A stretch of 64,000 bases of DNA from Burhinus oedicnemus (lineage: Eukaryota > Chordata > Aves > Charadriiformes > Burhinidae). Both the position numbers and the translations under genes were made by a program. This document shows, in pieces, positions 1 to 13,249 of this stretch; within the stretch, counting starts at the first letter, position 1; each line of letters opens with the position of its first letter. Under the pieces are notes generated by a model. It did not search any database. It had not been told where the DNA came from and saw only the letters and a program-made list of their open reading frames with translations. The DNA is taken from assembly GCA_008921705.1 (NCBI GenBank), contig VFFE01005991.1, forward strand, positions 190,113 through 254,112, in the 5' to 3' direction.

Positions 1-2850
1 GTAAACAATGAAACTATTGTTAATTTATCAGTATTAAAAAAAACGATGTTCTGTCTGAATTAAGCCGTCCTGCTCATCTGGCTAGAAAATGCTAAGGAGA
101 ATTTTTGGCATGGCAAGGAAAAACAGTAACAGAAGAAAAAAACAGATTCTTGAGTTGAAATGTCACCATTTCAGTCAGAAGTTCTTAATTTTACTCACCT
201 CTATTCTTTACAAAGAAGTAGCTACACAGTATAACATTACATCTTGAAGAAAGCTTCCGTGGTAATTAAAGAACAATGAATGTATTGCAACAAGGCTTAA
301 ATGACTTGAGAGATGGATTTTATCTTACACTGCAGCCCGGGCTGTGAATGAAACACGCCAACACAAATGGCCTGGCCTTGCTGAGCAGATGCACAGCACA
401 ACCTGTCTGGGGCACCGCTAGGGCAGAGGCAAGGACCTCCCCATCTAGGCTTCCTCCTAATTATCTAAATTATCACAGAATTGACTGCTATGAAACATCA
501 CACTTCAATTAGCTGCAATGTCTTTGCACTAAGTCCAAAGATGCGAACAGAATGCATTGTCAGCAGTTGCCACCAAAACCCTCTATTTCTGGAAATTTTA
601 ACTGATGATATTTTAGAGTATCTGAATGGAATATGTACATATACCATTGGATCTTAAAAGATAAAATACAAAGGGATGTCACTAGAAAGTATGCTATAAT
701 TCTAATTTGAAGGGATAGCAAAATATATGTGATTTGATTCAATGTACTTTACTGCACCGGGGGGGGATATGATTTATTGCACAATTTGAGATATGTTGTC
801 TAAAAGCAAAATGCTGCTTTTAATGCACACTAATCTGATGTGTTTCCATTTATTACAAATGTTACATACAATTAAAAAATACATAAAAAAATCCAAACCA
901 CCAGGTGTTAAAGATTCCTAACAGTGTTTGCAGAATGTCACAAGTTTCATCACACGGTACTGCAATGGGAGATGTTGTTATTTAGACATATTGCAGCTCC
1001 CAGAATAACCTGGTCATATGTTTGCTAAGCAAGAAGAGGCAAAGCAGACCTTGTAACAAAGGATGTGTTCTTACCTTTAACCGAATTCAGTGATAATATG
1101 AACTAGATTGAGGCAGCCAGAAGATGGCAATAAATAGAGGAAAAGGTGAAGCGAGTCAGCTGACTGTGGTGGACACAGACTGGACAAGATAAAAATTAGT
1201 TTAACCCGGGAGCTTAAAATGTTGATGGAATGAAAGGAGAGAAAAGAAAACAAAAGAGATGGTCCTGACCTAAAGACAACACAAGGACCCAAGAAACAGC
1301 ACAGTACAACGCCTAAGATCTGATTGGATCTCATTTAATTGTAGATTTGCTTATTTGTAGTGGACATCTGAATGAATGTATGTATTCTGCAATTGCTGAT
1401 GATCAAGTCATACATTAGGTGACTTGGTGGCATAGTGTTTCAATGCATTTGCGTTTGGAAGCGTCACAGTAAGCTGGAATAGCTTTTTGCCCTCTCTGTA
1501 GTGATTTTCTTATCCACTTCCTTAAAGCCAAGGAGTGAGTGGACTGAAAGCATTTTGACAGCTGGCTGGCCACACTGACAATTGCAATGGCCCCTACCTG
1601 ATGTGCGGTGTGTAAATCCCCACGCATTGTGGTGTAATGCACTGACTGTACAAATCCACTCTGGTTCACAACAAGCAACACACCGCAAAATATAGACAAC
1701 ATTGTTTTATACGCTACAAGATTTTCATCTAGGTGCTTCCCTAGATTCAACCCTGGGATTGATCATCAGAGAATATAAAAAGAAAAACTTGCAAGTCAGT
1801 CAGTATAGCTTGGCTGAAATAAACCCAAAGACCTCATTTTGAACATTTACAATAAAATTGCACGACAAATACCAGTGAAAGGTATTCTATCATCATCCTC
1901 CACTTTAAAGAAAAATAACAGAAATTACAGACTTGTAACACTCGTAATAGGAAAGCAAGAATTGCATTTTTAGCAGTGGGAAATAAAATGCATCTATTCA
2001 TCACTCCTTTTACATTTTTACAGAAACTATTTAATGGCCATGTCTTTTCTTCAGCTTTCTTCTTACTTGCTCACAGCATCTTTCACTTTGAATAAGAGCT
2101 AAGTTCAGAAACCCATAGGCAACCATTTCCAGCAATTTTGTAACAATTTTTAAGTGTGGTACAGGATGTTCACGCAGCACAGTATTCACAAAACACCTTT
2201 CCTACAAGTTTCCTCTAATTTATAAATGGAATCAACAGAATTCTGATTAATTCGTATTTACTGCCATGCTTTGTTTATCAAAGAAACAACTCTAAGCTCC
2301 TCATCTCATTATTGTCAGAAAGGGCTTGTAGCTTCAATATTTAATGTCAGGGAGAAGGAGATGGAGTTATAAAATAACCACCACTTCATTACTCATTCCA
2401 TGAGTATATGAAATGAAGACATAGCGATGTACATGGTAAATTATGAACGGAACAACTGGTATTGCATTCCCTGCATTAGAACAGTACTTGCTGTAAAAAC
2501 AATTTAGTTTTCACCTCTGGCAATCACACTTCAAAACTGGTTGGGATCAAAGATAAAACGGAATATAGCAGTGATATCTAGTCTTCCCACTCTCCCACAG
2601 ATATCAACTTGTAATACAACACAGGACAAACATTAAACCTTTTTAATATTTTCATTTTTATAGCAATAAAATAATAGGCCCCTTATCACATTGTTCAAAA
2701 AAGCAATAAATAAAAAAGGAAGAAGGACAACTATGGGTTCCAGGTTCAATTTTTAGAAATATTAGAACAGCACATTGTGACCTTTCCTATTTTAACTAGT
2801 TTACCTTTTTGACATGCTGATATCTTACAAAAGAATGCTGAAGGTTTCTT
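1..2850. other. Unique AT-rich non-coding DNA
   Basis: No recognisable gene or recent repeat. The stretch contains a G8 run at 759-766. Around 1,415-1,750 the minus strand has few stop codons in two overlapping frames, but no protein family is recognisable there (see findings). Confidence 0.6.
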
Positions 2851-2851
2851 G

Positions 2852-3576
2852 GAAACCTTGCACCACTACAGGTTAGGGCTTGACCTGCTGGAAAGCAGCT
2901 CTGTGCAAAGGGACCTGGGAGTCCTGGTGGACAACAGGATGACCATGAGCCAGCAATGTGCCCTTGTGGCCAAGAAGGCCAATGGCAGCCTGGGGTGCAT
3001 CAAGAAGGTGTGTGGCAAGCAGGTCGCGGGAGGTTATCCTCCCCCTCTACTCTGCCCTGGTGAGGCCGCACCTGAAGTACTGTGTCCAGTTCTGGGCTCC
3101 CCAGCTCAAGAAGGATAAGGAACTGCTGGAAAGGGTACAGCAGGGGGCTACAAAGATGATTAGGGGGCTGGAACATCTTTCTTATGAGGAAAGGCTGAGG
3201 GCCTTGGGTCTTTTTAGCCTGGAGAAGAGAAGGCTGAGGGGGGATCTCATCAATGCTTACAAATACTTAAAGGGAGGGTGCCGGGAGGATGGGACCAGTC
3301 TTTTTGCAGTGGTGCCCAGTGATAGGACAAGAGGTAACGAGCACAAACTTGACCATAGGAAGTTCCATCTGAACATGAGGAGGAACTTCTTTCCTTTGAG
3401 GGTGGCAGAGCACTGGAACAGGCTGCCCAGAGAGGTGGTGGAGTCTCCAACTGTGGAGACATTCAAAACCCACCCGGACACTGTCCTGTGCAACCTGCTC
3501 TAGGTGACCCTGCTCTGGCAAGGGGGTTGGACTAGATGATCTCCAGAGGTCCCTTCCAACCCCTGTGATTCTGTGA
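2852..3576 (+). mobile_element. CR1 non-LTR retrotransposon, 5'-truncated copy 1 (frameshifted ORF2 C-terminus plus 3' end)
   Basis: This is the 3' part of a CR1 LINE. The coding part matches the C-terminal region of CR1 ORF2, beyond the reverse-transcriptase catalytic core. The first frame (from about 2,855) contains the hallmark [18 protein letters not shown]. The second frame (to 3,503) continues through [35 protein letters not shown] and [11 protein letters not shown] and ends at the natural-looking stop TAG at 3,501-3,503. The switch between frames means an indel near 3,008-3,030, so the copy is dead. After the stop comes the CR1 3' untranslated hairpin region (GGTTGGACTAGATGATCTC) and a degenerate ATTCTATG-type tail ending about 3,576. 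The 5' truncation is typical of CR1, which usually inserts incompletely. It carries about 0.7 kb of an element that is roughly 4.5 kb when full length. Boundaries are good to about 10 bp. Confidence 0.95.
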
Positions 3577-6500
3577 AAGGCTACAGGTGCTACAGGGGCT
3601 ATGAGAGAAAAAGAGAACTGCATTCAACACAGCCATGGATGCATTACTGGTCAAAACAGCAAACGTTACATTCCTACAGTTCTCCATAAACTGAAGTCAT
3701 AGCAACTCTTCTAAGGAAACCATGTTGACTATTTTGCAAATTATTGAATTTATTATTATTAGCATGCCAGGCAACAAGAGCCATAGCACCAGGGGATCTC
3801 TAGGAAGGCCAATATGGTAGCCCAAACTGCACATCCTTTTGATCCACAAGTCATTTCACCACGTTGGTGAGAACTTTTCCAAATGCCATGACACCGAGCT
3901 CTGACGTGTATAACGACGGGGCTGACTCAAATCCTGGTTTATCCATGGAACACAGGGCCTAATTATTTCTGTGTTAATCCTACCAAAAATCAGGTCATCC
4001 ACCCTTGTACACATGCAAATAGACAAAGTCAAATCATTCTTCGCAGAAATTTTACAAAGTGGTAAAACAACTGACTGTAGATGGAGCAGATCAGCTAAGC
4101 AAAATAGCTTCAAGAATAACAATATTTATTTAGATTGACAGGAGTAGGCTTGAAAGGTATATGGTCCAATTACTGCCCACTCAATTTATGCAGCTGTAAC
4201 TCTTACCCACATTTTACTTGGCACATGCAAAATCCAAAATTCAGTGTTTTCACTGATAATAAACGTTTTACCAGATGGTCACTTAATCAAATGCATTTGC
4301 TTGCTAATACAGAAACTTTGCAACTACTAGTACATTTTTATAACATTGACGTATTTATACATCTAAAAGCTGTTTCAGCTCTTTTTATAAAGTCAAATAT
4401 TGTACAATAAATACTGCAGCAGAATTCCCAGTTTTAAAGAGAGTAGAACTAATACATTTTTGTTTAGAACTTCTCCTTCTGCACTTAAGGATTTGCAAGT
4501 TTGAGTACATTAGAAAAAAAGGTTTTCAATCTATTATCTTTGGAACGCAACTCAGAGCATAACCATTGTCTGCAGAGCTTCAGAGTACACCAAGAGATCT
4601 ACAAATCTTTTTCACTGGAGGACAGTGCATCAGAGCCTATACCTCCAAACAAGAACCTGCCAGCCATAAGACCTTCTGCTTACTGCTGGTTTACACCGCA
4701 GTCAACTTCCATGCTAAAAAGCTCAAGTGTAGGAGAAGAAATTAATTTTTAGTGGAATACTCAAGCTGGAACTGTTCAGACAGACAGAGTCTGATCCAGC
4801 CAAAACCGAACTCATCCATCATGTTTGTCCGGCACAGCTCATGATGAGACACCAGAAAGCTGACAAACATAAGGATCATCACAAAATATACCAGACTGCA
4901 AGAACAAAGGATTTGCCATGTCCAGACATGTCCATTCATTCATAATAGCTTCTCAGAGTTTTTTTAAGTGATTTTCCTCTCTATGTAGCTCAGAATCATC
5001 ATATACTCAAAAGACAGGAATAGAGTGGATTATCAACAAAGCTACTTTGATATATATAATCAGTGCATAATTTTTTTTTTTTTTAAAGGAGGACTCTTGG
5101 TGCAGTGTGATTAATCAAATGCAGCTAAGCTCTAGTCTCCATTTAGAAAAGTGTGACTTCATAGGATGGATGTGTATCAATGTATTGTCCCACCAGAATA
5201 AATTTTGTCCTTTTATTTTCGTCATCCACTCCATCTTTATTTACTGAGAAAAAAGCTCAGAAAAAAAGGAGTTTAAAAAACCCTGAAAAGATGATTTCCA
5301 TACTAGACCAGTTAAGGCTAATTATACAGACAGGGATAAGTAGTGTCAGCTTGAAAAGACACAGCTCAGAAAAGCCAGGAACAAACCATCCACCCAAGAA
5401 CAACAAAAACAAACAAAAAGCATTAATGCTCTTTCTAACAGTGTCAGCATGTTTCAGGTCACGGTTTGGAAGAAAGAAACCCACATTAAATAGAATTTGT
5501 ACACTTGCCTGCCACAACAGTCTCAAGTCAACATCCAACACACTCTTTACAGTGTGTGATCTGGGGAGGAAATCTAATTTTCCATTTTACTCTGCATATC
5601 AATACCATCTTCCGGTGGCAAGCCTAGCTCTCTTATTCCCATGCCATATGGCAAATCAAATTCACAACTGAAAGTCAAGCAATCGCAATTGACTGACTGC
5701 AGGCAGACTTTAAAATAGAAAATTCCTGTTTTCCTATACAGCCCTCTACATTATCTCTGTTAAAATATTTATTAATTTTTGCTGCTAATATTAATTATTA
5801 ATTTAGTTCCAAATGCGTTCCTTTTCCGGCAACAGTATAGCTTCAGTTTAAAGTGTATTCCGTAAATGTTTTATTGATCAAATACCAGTTCTCTTTAGGA
5901 ACATCCTCAGTGATATGACAGAAACAAAACTTCAGAAAATCCTTTAGGATGCAAAAATTTGAAGCCACTTATTTCAACTGCTTGCTTTTCAGTATGATGT
6001 CTGAAGTGAGAATACAGAAAGAATTTACAGGTGCATCGAGCCAAGGAAATTGTTCTCAACATCTGAATTTAAAGCCAAATTATAATATTCAACACAGACT
6101 CTTTGACTGCCCTTGGTTTACCTTTAAAATTGAATATAAAAAAGGGTAACATGCACATTTTACTATTCTGTCTTGTGTCATCATTCTCTCTCTTTCATGG
6201 AAGCAAAGAAGCAGTATAAATCTCCAGGAACTTAACAGGCAGCAAATGTTTAATTCATCTTTACGTTTCTCTGTCTGCTCTCTCCTCGCGTCTTTTGTAT
6301 ATCAATATACATTTGTACTCATTTTTTTTCTTAATGAATCAGATAACCAGAATACACTGGAGGATGCATGAATATTTTTTTTGGCGGATGTCAATATTTA
6401 CTACTGTCATTAAACGATATAGTTTACAGCATGACATACAAAGACTATTTCCAATAAAAATCTTTAATCTTAAGGAAGTCTTAAGTGGTGTAAAGAACAG

Positions 6501-6580
6501 GTATTTTAATTTCTCAGGAAGACATTCCAGGAACCTCCCCCGCAGCAAGTTTTTCTTGATATTCAGCCTACAATTTTCCA

Positions 6581-6656
6581 TTATTGTTAGTAATTAGTAT
6601 TAGTAATTTTTTACTAGTATTGTTATATCGTTATATTATTATACTAATATTATTTT
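6581..6656. repeat. TTA/ATA-rich low-complexity tract
   Basis: Imperfect trinucleotide-like run of TTA, TAG and ATT units, nearly free of G and C. No coding or regulatory role can be read from it. Confidence 0.7.
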
Positions 6657-9600
6657 GATGCTTATATTCTTCTACTACTTGTAGGATGTTATGGTTCCCT
6701 AACTCCCAGACATCACTATTACTATTATTTATACCAAGGAAGAATTTAAGAGATTTCTTGTATGGATCAAAATTATTTGGTAAGAGTTTTACAAAAACTT
6801 AACTCAAAATATTATCACTTACAATATGAACATGAGCAATAAATACATAGGTTTAGTCATTCATGCAAAGTGAAATCCCTCTGTTCCCCTATAATTGCTA
6901 TTTCCCTCTGAATGCCTTTCAATTTGCCAGTATAGCATGATGGTCAGATGTAACATAGTGGTTAGAAAGGTCTTCAGGTTTCTAGATGCAGTTGAAAGGC
7001 TCATATGCATGCAGACTATTGTCATCTTCTTCAGAGCAGACACAAGTCAGAGTGCGCATTTTTGCACTGTAAACTCATGCTTATAAGGTACGCACCCACG
7101 TGACTGAGTCCACTGACATGGAGTTAAATGTAATTTTTCCATCGATATATCAATTTGTATTTTTGAAAGCAGTCTCTCAATTTGTTATGTCATGCCAACA
7201 TTTCAAAGCTTGTTATTTTTTCCTGACGATGATGAATTATAGTCAAACATCTCTCACTATCAATTTTATTCCAATGATATGCTCGTGGTCATATAAAGCA
7301 ATCATTCTAGTTTCACCAGGGCTGTTTCCAACTCTTTCTTATCTTTACAGCATACTGAATGTTATATGCTGTATTTACCAAATGCTAATATGGAAATTAG
7401 GGAATCTTCCAGAGTTGAAAAGGAATACCAATGTTAAAGTCTGATGATTTTATGCAGGAAGCTAAATCATTAGGCCTTAAGATCTAATGGCCTTAGGAAC
7501 ACAAAATAGCTTATCTATGCATTAAAGATGCAATGTATTTACATTTTTCCAGTTCATGAGTTTTTTCGATGATTTCCTGTCCTGTACTTTGTCTCCCTCA
7601 TAGTCTGTACAAAACAGACAAGAAAAAAAACCCCTACATTTTGGTTGTATAGAAAATCTGAACCTGACCAATTCGTTAAAAATCATTTTTATCAAAAATC
7701 CTATTTTTTTGGAAACTAAATCTAAAAAGCTGAAGTGGTATTACACCGAGCTTTCTTCATACAAACATTTCAAATGTCTCAAAATGCAATACAAAACGAT
7801 GGCCTACTTTGTTGTCTTTTTCTGTGACGTTTTTAGACGAACAAATTACAACGTTTTTTCAGTATTCTTTCCAAATGTTGTGTTTTATTATGCAGTGCTT
7901 TGATGGCAGAGGCAGGACCAAAGGCTTACAAAGTATCACACTATTTCTTTCAATGATGAGTTATTAATGCACTTACAGTAACTATAAATGCAAATCTGGA
8001 GGCAATGATTGTAAAACCACAGAATTCAACATGGCGATGCTCAAAATGACACCTGTTACTCACATATAACAGATAAGAAAGACACCTGAATTCTAGTCAG
8101 CTATATTTACTGAGGTTTTTTTTTAAAAAAAATAATCAGTGCTGTTCTTCTAGATCACGGCCAGTCATTTAAAAAATAGCATTCTTACACACAACAGAAT
8201 ATCCATCACCTTTAAACAGCGTCACCACAAAAGGGGTGGTATTCAAGAAAATTTTATAGGTTAATCTAAGGACTTGTGTGTGATGAAGCTCTATTTTCTT
8301 CCTTGAGCTTAAAGCATTGTCGTAGTTTACCATGTTTTATTTCGTTAACGTATCATCACTGGAAAAGAAAGCATTAACTACAAAAAAACAGGGCTTATCA
8401 AAAGTTAAAATGGAATTACACTTAACGGAAGAGCTAACACCTTCCCCAAATGCATTTCAACCAGCTACAATTGCACGACCAGTTTCAGGGAGGTTGTATT
8501 AAAACAGATTTATCATCATGATCTGATCATGTCACCAGAAATTTTCTGTGGACTCCATCTTACATACGTTCAACAGGATAGTCTGCAGGAGAAACGGACA
8601 ATTGCAATAACTGTCTATAGTGATTTCCTTTTAGTTCACTATTCCAGCTGCTCAAAACTTTCTAAAATTTCAACTTTCTAGATGCAATTTCAATAAACTG
8701 GATGCAAAGAACAAATAGACCTAGTGTCCAATGTCTGACTAGAAGTAGAGCTACAAATGAAAAAAACCTGAAGTCGGAAAAAGCAATTCCCTCCCGTGTT
8801 TGTTTGTAAAAGGAGAAGACAATTACCCTAGTCCTTTAAAAAGTCTGGCGATCTTAATATGAAAGATGGTATAATATAACACTACATAGGAAGAAAGTTT
8901 TGGAGAAAAAAGTCTATTTAGTCAATACCACGACTTCTGATCTGAAAACTCTGAGCAAATTTTCAACATATTATTTGCTATATTCCTGATACAACCAACT
9001 TTAATGCTACTATTACAGCTTCTGAAGTTGGATACCTTTATAAATAACTGAAGGTGGTAAGATTCAGCAGGGAATGGAGAGACGATCATTGTTTTTAAAG
9101 GACATTGCATCATATCTCAAAGAGGTAAATAAGAGCTCCCGCCAGCTGGTGAAAGAGATACAAATCCATCACGGCAAGGGAGAAAGCCTCTCGTGTGAGA
9201 GTTGTAGAGCTGCAGCTGCTCCACTGTACACACAGTGAAAAATCAAGTCATTCACCAAGACGAAAGCAGGTGAACACCGTGCTTGTTAAGAAATCCCTAC
9301 CTTGCACTTCCAACACAAAATTCTAGAGCTTTATCTTTTCACAGTTAGAGAACCTCAAATTACTGAATATGTCCTTAGTTCAGTTACTCTCCCGACATAA
9401 AAGACAACTTGTAGAAGCAGAAAATGCACTCAACTCCCTTTGTATCTCCCTTGTGTCATGTTGTAGCTCCCAATCGTGATTCTTCTTTGTGTAAGCAAAC
9501 TGTAATTGTTTTCTTTTCCATTTCAATGGGAATAGAATTGGACCCAAAGCTGCTTAATTATAAATGTTGCCCATGCCTCAGTTCCACTAACCATTTGTGA

Positions 9601-10656
9601 TGACCTATCACTGTGCAAGTGCCCCATTTGTGCCTGAAACATTTTCAAATCATATGATCCCCACCTAGCAACGACTTAAGACTTGCAAGTGAAAGCTTGC
9701 CGTTTGCATTATTTTAACTTTGCCACAAAAGAGGTCACATAGCAGTTAAATCTTGTAACGATTCTGCAGGCAGCTAAAGGGTGTATCTCCCTACAAAAAA
9801 CAGGACTGAACTTCTAGCAAATAAATAATTTTTAATGCAAAATACAAGTATAGAATCTTTGTTTGGTTGGTTTTTACTACAAGTCTGTCTCTGAAAAGCC
9901 CTATTACTCATTTCACTGTTGGCAATAGAGCAGAAAGTCCATTATTAGTGGTTTCCAAAATGCTGTTAACAAGGCTGGAGTATAATTCATGCAAATAATT
10001 TTCATTTCTGAAAATATTTTTACTCCATTAAGGATATTTTCCCATTTAGTTTCCCTGATGGTAAAAGCCACCAATAAGAGATGGAACCAATCATGGGAGA
10101 CGCAATTGCTTTTCTATTGCTGATCAGACAACGCATTGGAGCTAGTTGAGCTTCCACTGAAGCATCAGACTGCTGACAGAAAGAACAGCACTGTTAACTA
10201 CGGATTCTTGCCAATCATGCGGCAACTTTTTCTGAAAAACTGATTAAGGTTTCACTTTCCTAAGCCACAGAAATGTTACAGTAGTATTTTAAAACAGTAC
10301 ACAACGTTAGGCTTGAAATGATATGCATATTCATTTTTGTCTGAAATACGGAAGTGAACAGTCCATGATGACAGAATCAAATTTCATGGCTAATAAGTTC
10401 ACTGATTACTATGAATTGTTGGTATTTAATTAAAATACTTTTACTCAGCCAAGAAGGTCATTATTTTCTAATGGAAGTTGGAACATTTCGTTGCACTCTC
10501 TCAGCTGTCATCACATCTTTCGCACACTAATTATTTCTCTCAAGTCGACTGCATTTGCACTAGAATTCTGTTGTGCATGTAGAAATAATTAGAAAATTTC
10601 CAAACGTGTTAACCTGAACCATGATTCAGTTCTGCTATTTAAATGCAATAGGTTTC

Positions 10657-10679
10657 GGGGCGGGGGGGTTGGAGCGGGG
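10657..10679 (+). repeat. G-rich tract, possible G-quadruplex
   Basis: Four G-runs (G4, G7, G2, G4) within 23 bp on the plus strand: GGGG-C-GGGGGGG-TT-GG-AGC-GGGG. The G7 run could itself be split into two G3 tracts. Followed closely by T-rich DNA (10,691-10,710). A folded structure is inference only. Confidence 0.5.
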
Positions 10680-11029
10680 AGATAGAGTGTCTTTTTTTGT
10701 TGTTTTTTTAAAGTTACACAGTTAAGCTTGAAAAAGAGCAAGAGTATGTTTTCTTTACCAGTTTGTGTAAGCACAGCTAACGGTCTACCTATGCAAGCTG
10801 GAACAATACCCAAAATGATAGTTACACATGCATATCAGATAGCTGAACATCTCATCTGGGACTTCGGAAGTTGCCTCAGAAACCTGCCTGTCTGGTTACA
10901 CAAATTTATGGTAACTGAGTGTTCAAACACCCAGGCACAGATGAATTATTGGTGGATCTGTGAGGAAAAAACTTGGCTTTAAATGACTGTAAAGCAATTA
11001 CCTTGCTGCCAGGGCCAACACTAACGGCA

Positions 11030-11255
11030 CATTTTGGGATGCAGCAGTCAGCAGCCCACTCAGAGCCACCGTCTTTCCCTCGTGCTCCTCGCCCCGGCAC
11101 CGAGCTGCCGGGCAGCCCAGCTCGCGCTGCCCAAGGGCAGCCCGGCTCCCTGGCACAGGCGTGCGGCACCACCGCTGCTCCCAGGAAGGGTCGAAAGGCA
11201 GAAACACAGCGAGATCCCCCAGACCAGTCAGGGGATACTGGACACACAGAGTAAC
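11030..11255. other. Short GC-rich, CpG-dense block
   Basis: A sharp island in AT-rich surroundings. The core at about 11,075-11,215 holds roughly a dozen CpGs, for example in CGCCCCGGCACCG and CTCGCGCTG. Open frames exist on both strands here only because GC-rich DNA has few stop codons; none resembles a known protein. It could be a small unmethylated regulatory element, an exon of a non-coding RNA, or an old GC-rich repeat. Confidence 0.45.
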
Positions 11256-13249
11256 TTGCATTCAAGGAGGATCTATACAAAGCCAGTGTTTGCACTTGCT
11301 CCCTGTGACCCTGATACAGGACCTTAGCAGCACTCAAACGCGCTGGATCTGAATCCGTGAAACCTCTCTCTATGTTCAGTACATGAACAAATGATTCCTT
11401 GAATCACAGAATATATATGTGATAAATCGTAACACGAGACTCTCCTCAAAGCATCCACATCATCACTCTGCTGTAGTTCTCATATATTCAGCAAGGACAA
11501 TATGTGGTAAAGAAACAGTGGAAATTTTAAGAAAACATAATGGACAGTTCCTTAAAAAATTCACCTTTCCCAAACAGGCTGTGCCTAGCATCTCATGGTG
11601 TCTGGCAGATAGGCATCATTTATTAAACAGCACCTGTTGCCAGATCCTTCCAATAAGTTTCAAACAAATACACAGCTAATAGAAAACACTGGCATCTACA
11701 CAAATCATATAGAAAACTACTCAGAATAGCAGTTTTGTTATTAAACATTTATATCTCTCTGGAAGACCTATGCTTACTTAGTTTATCAAATGGCAGCACT
11801 GAATACTAAGAAATTGAAGATGGGATAAAAATCTTTGGGTTAACTACAAAAAATCCCAGAGACAGCAAGTTAGTATGATAGTCTTTAAAAAAAAAAAAAA
11901 TATTTTTAGCACTTGTTTTGTCTAACTGCAGCAACTGAGAAATTTCCAATGCTATCTACTATTGGAATCATTAAGAAATGACAGATACTAGGCCAGGTTG
12001 TACAGTGTTATCCCTGACACTGCTCTCCAGAAAATACCCACTATAAAACCATCCAGACTTTCAGATTGCCTGACCAGCTAACATAGAGCAGCGAACAAAG
12101 ATACTTTCTCCTCTGGTATGATTTAATACTAATAAATGCGCGCAGCAGCATGAGAAAGCTGTTTTTCAAATACCATGCTGTAAAACAATAAAGGAGAAAT
12201 TTCTGCTCCGGTAACAGTGGCAAAAATCAGGTTTTTGGCTTTCATTACTATTGTCAGAGGATTTACCTGTTTGCAAATCAGTACTGCTAATAAGATTTAT
12301 CTCTAACCTGGTTTAAGGTCAAAACATGCTCACAGTGGCTGACAATACGGCAAAGTAGACATCATTCATTTCTAGATCAAAACTTCTCGCCTTCTCTTTC
12401 AGTCTGAAATAAACCAGCTGAATCAAACATAAACATCCTTGGCCACAATTCCTTTTCTAAAGGAGATTAAATCTGTAACTGGAATTGAAGATTTCATACT
12501 GTAAAATAGCAGGTGATCAATGCCTGAAGCCCGCATGACAGAAAGATGCAGCACTAAAAGAGCACTGGGATTTGAAGAAGGATGCGTAGAATAAAAAAGG
12601 CACAAAGCTTTCCTCCACCTGCCACATTATCCTCATAAAACTAACCCTGCAGGTCACACCTTCTTGCTGGTGGCTCTCCTGTGCACACTGATGGATACAA
12701 TCTCTAGAACGGAGCATCCAGCCCAGCTTAGGAAACAAAATTTGTATATACTTATCATGGCTTTTAAATGGAATCAACTATCACATTAAGATGGCTTAAT
12801 AATATGAGTAAATTGATAGTAAGAATTCAATCACTTTTTATTGTCAATTTGATATTCAAAAGATATGGGGAAGGTAAAAAACAGATTAGGAGGCTACAGT
12901 AGCTCATCACAGAATCTGTGAGATTTACACTTTTCTAATCTAAACTAGGCTACCTTTCATTTAAATTAACTCTATAGAAGCTGAGGGACCAGAGCGAACA
13001 AACATTTACAGACTGGCTGCAGATGGGGATTGTTTTGGCTTCACACTGCCACACTGGGAAAAAAACCAAACACTTTTACACTGCTGTAGTAACTCCTGAA
13101 CATTTGTCTGTTTGGTTTATTAAGTTAGAAGTTACTGTCTGTGAAATAACCAAACAAATAGCTACTGAAGTTGGAACAGCTCTTTCAATTAGCATTGTCA
13201 TACAAACAAGAACATTTGCGCTGTGAATGAGTAAGTGGCTGGTACAGGC
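11256..13249. other. AT-rich non-coding DNA between two GC-rich blocks
   Basis: No recognisable gene or transposon. An A-run lies at about 11,887-11,900. Nothing else supported. Confidence 0.55.

Larger units (their letters stand above)
3577..11029. other. Long AT-rich stretch without a recognisable gene
   Basis: About 7.4 kb with no recognisable exon, RNA gene or young transposon. It holds homopolymer runs (T-run near 5,071-5,084; T9A8 near 8,116-8,132), a TTA-rich patch at 6,581-6,656, an Oct-dimer-like motif at 10,323-10,334 and a G-rich tract at 10,657-10,679. The longest open frame, 163 codons at 5,180-5,671, has no domain and starts from a poor context; I regard it as chance. Confidence 0.6.

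Noticed and set aside
3250..3623. Three minus-strand open frames
   Set aside because: Antisense shadows of CR1 copy 1.
5180..5671. 163-codon open frame, the longest outside the repeats apart from the 169-codon antisense frame in CR1
   Set aside because: The start codon lies in AT-rich DNA, the composition is dominated by Lys, Ser and Asn as expected of AT-rich random sequence, and no domain is visible.
11401..11425. GAATCACAGAATATATATG resembled the start of a reverse-oriented CR1 tail
   Set aside because: The match stops after about 12 bp; no hairpin region or further CR1 sequence follows.
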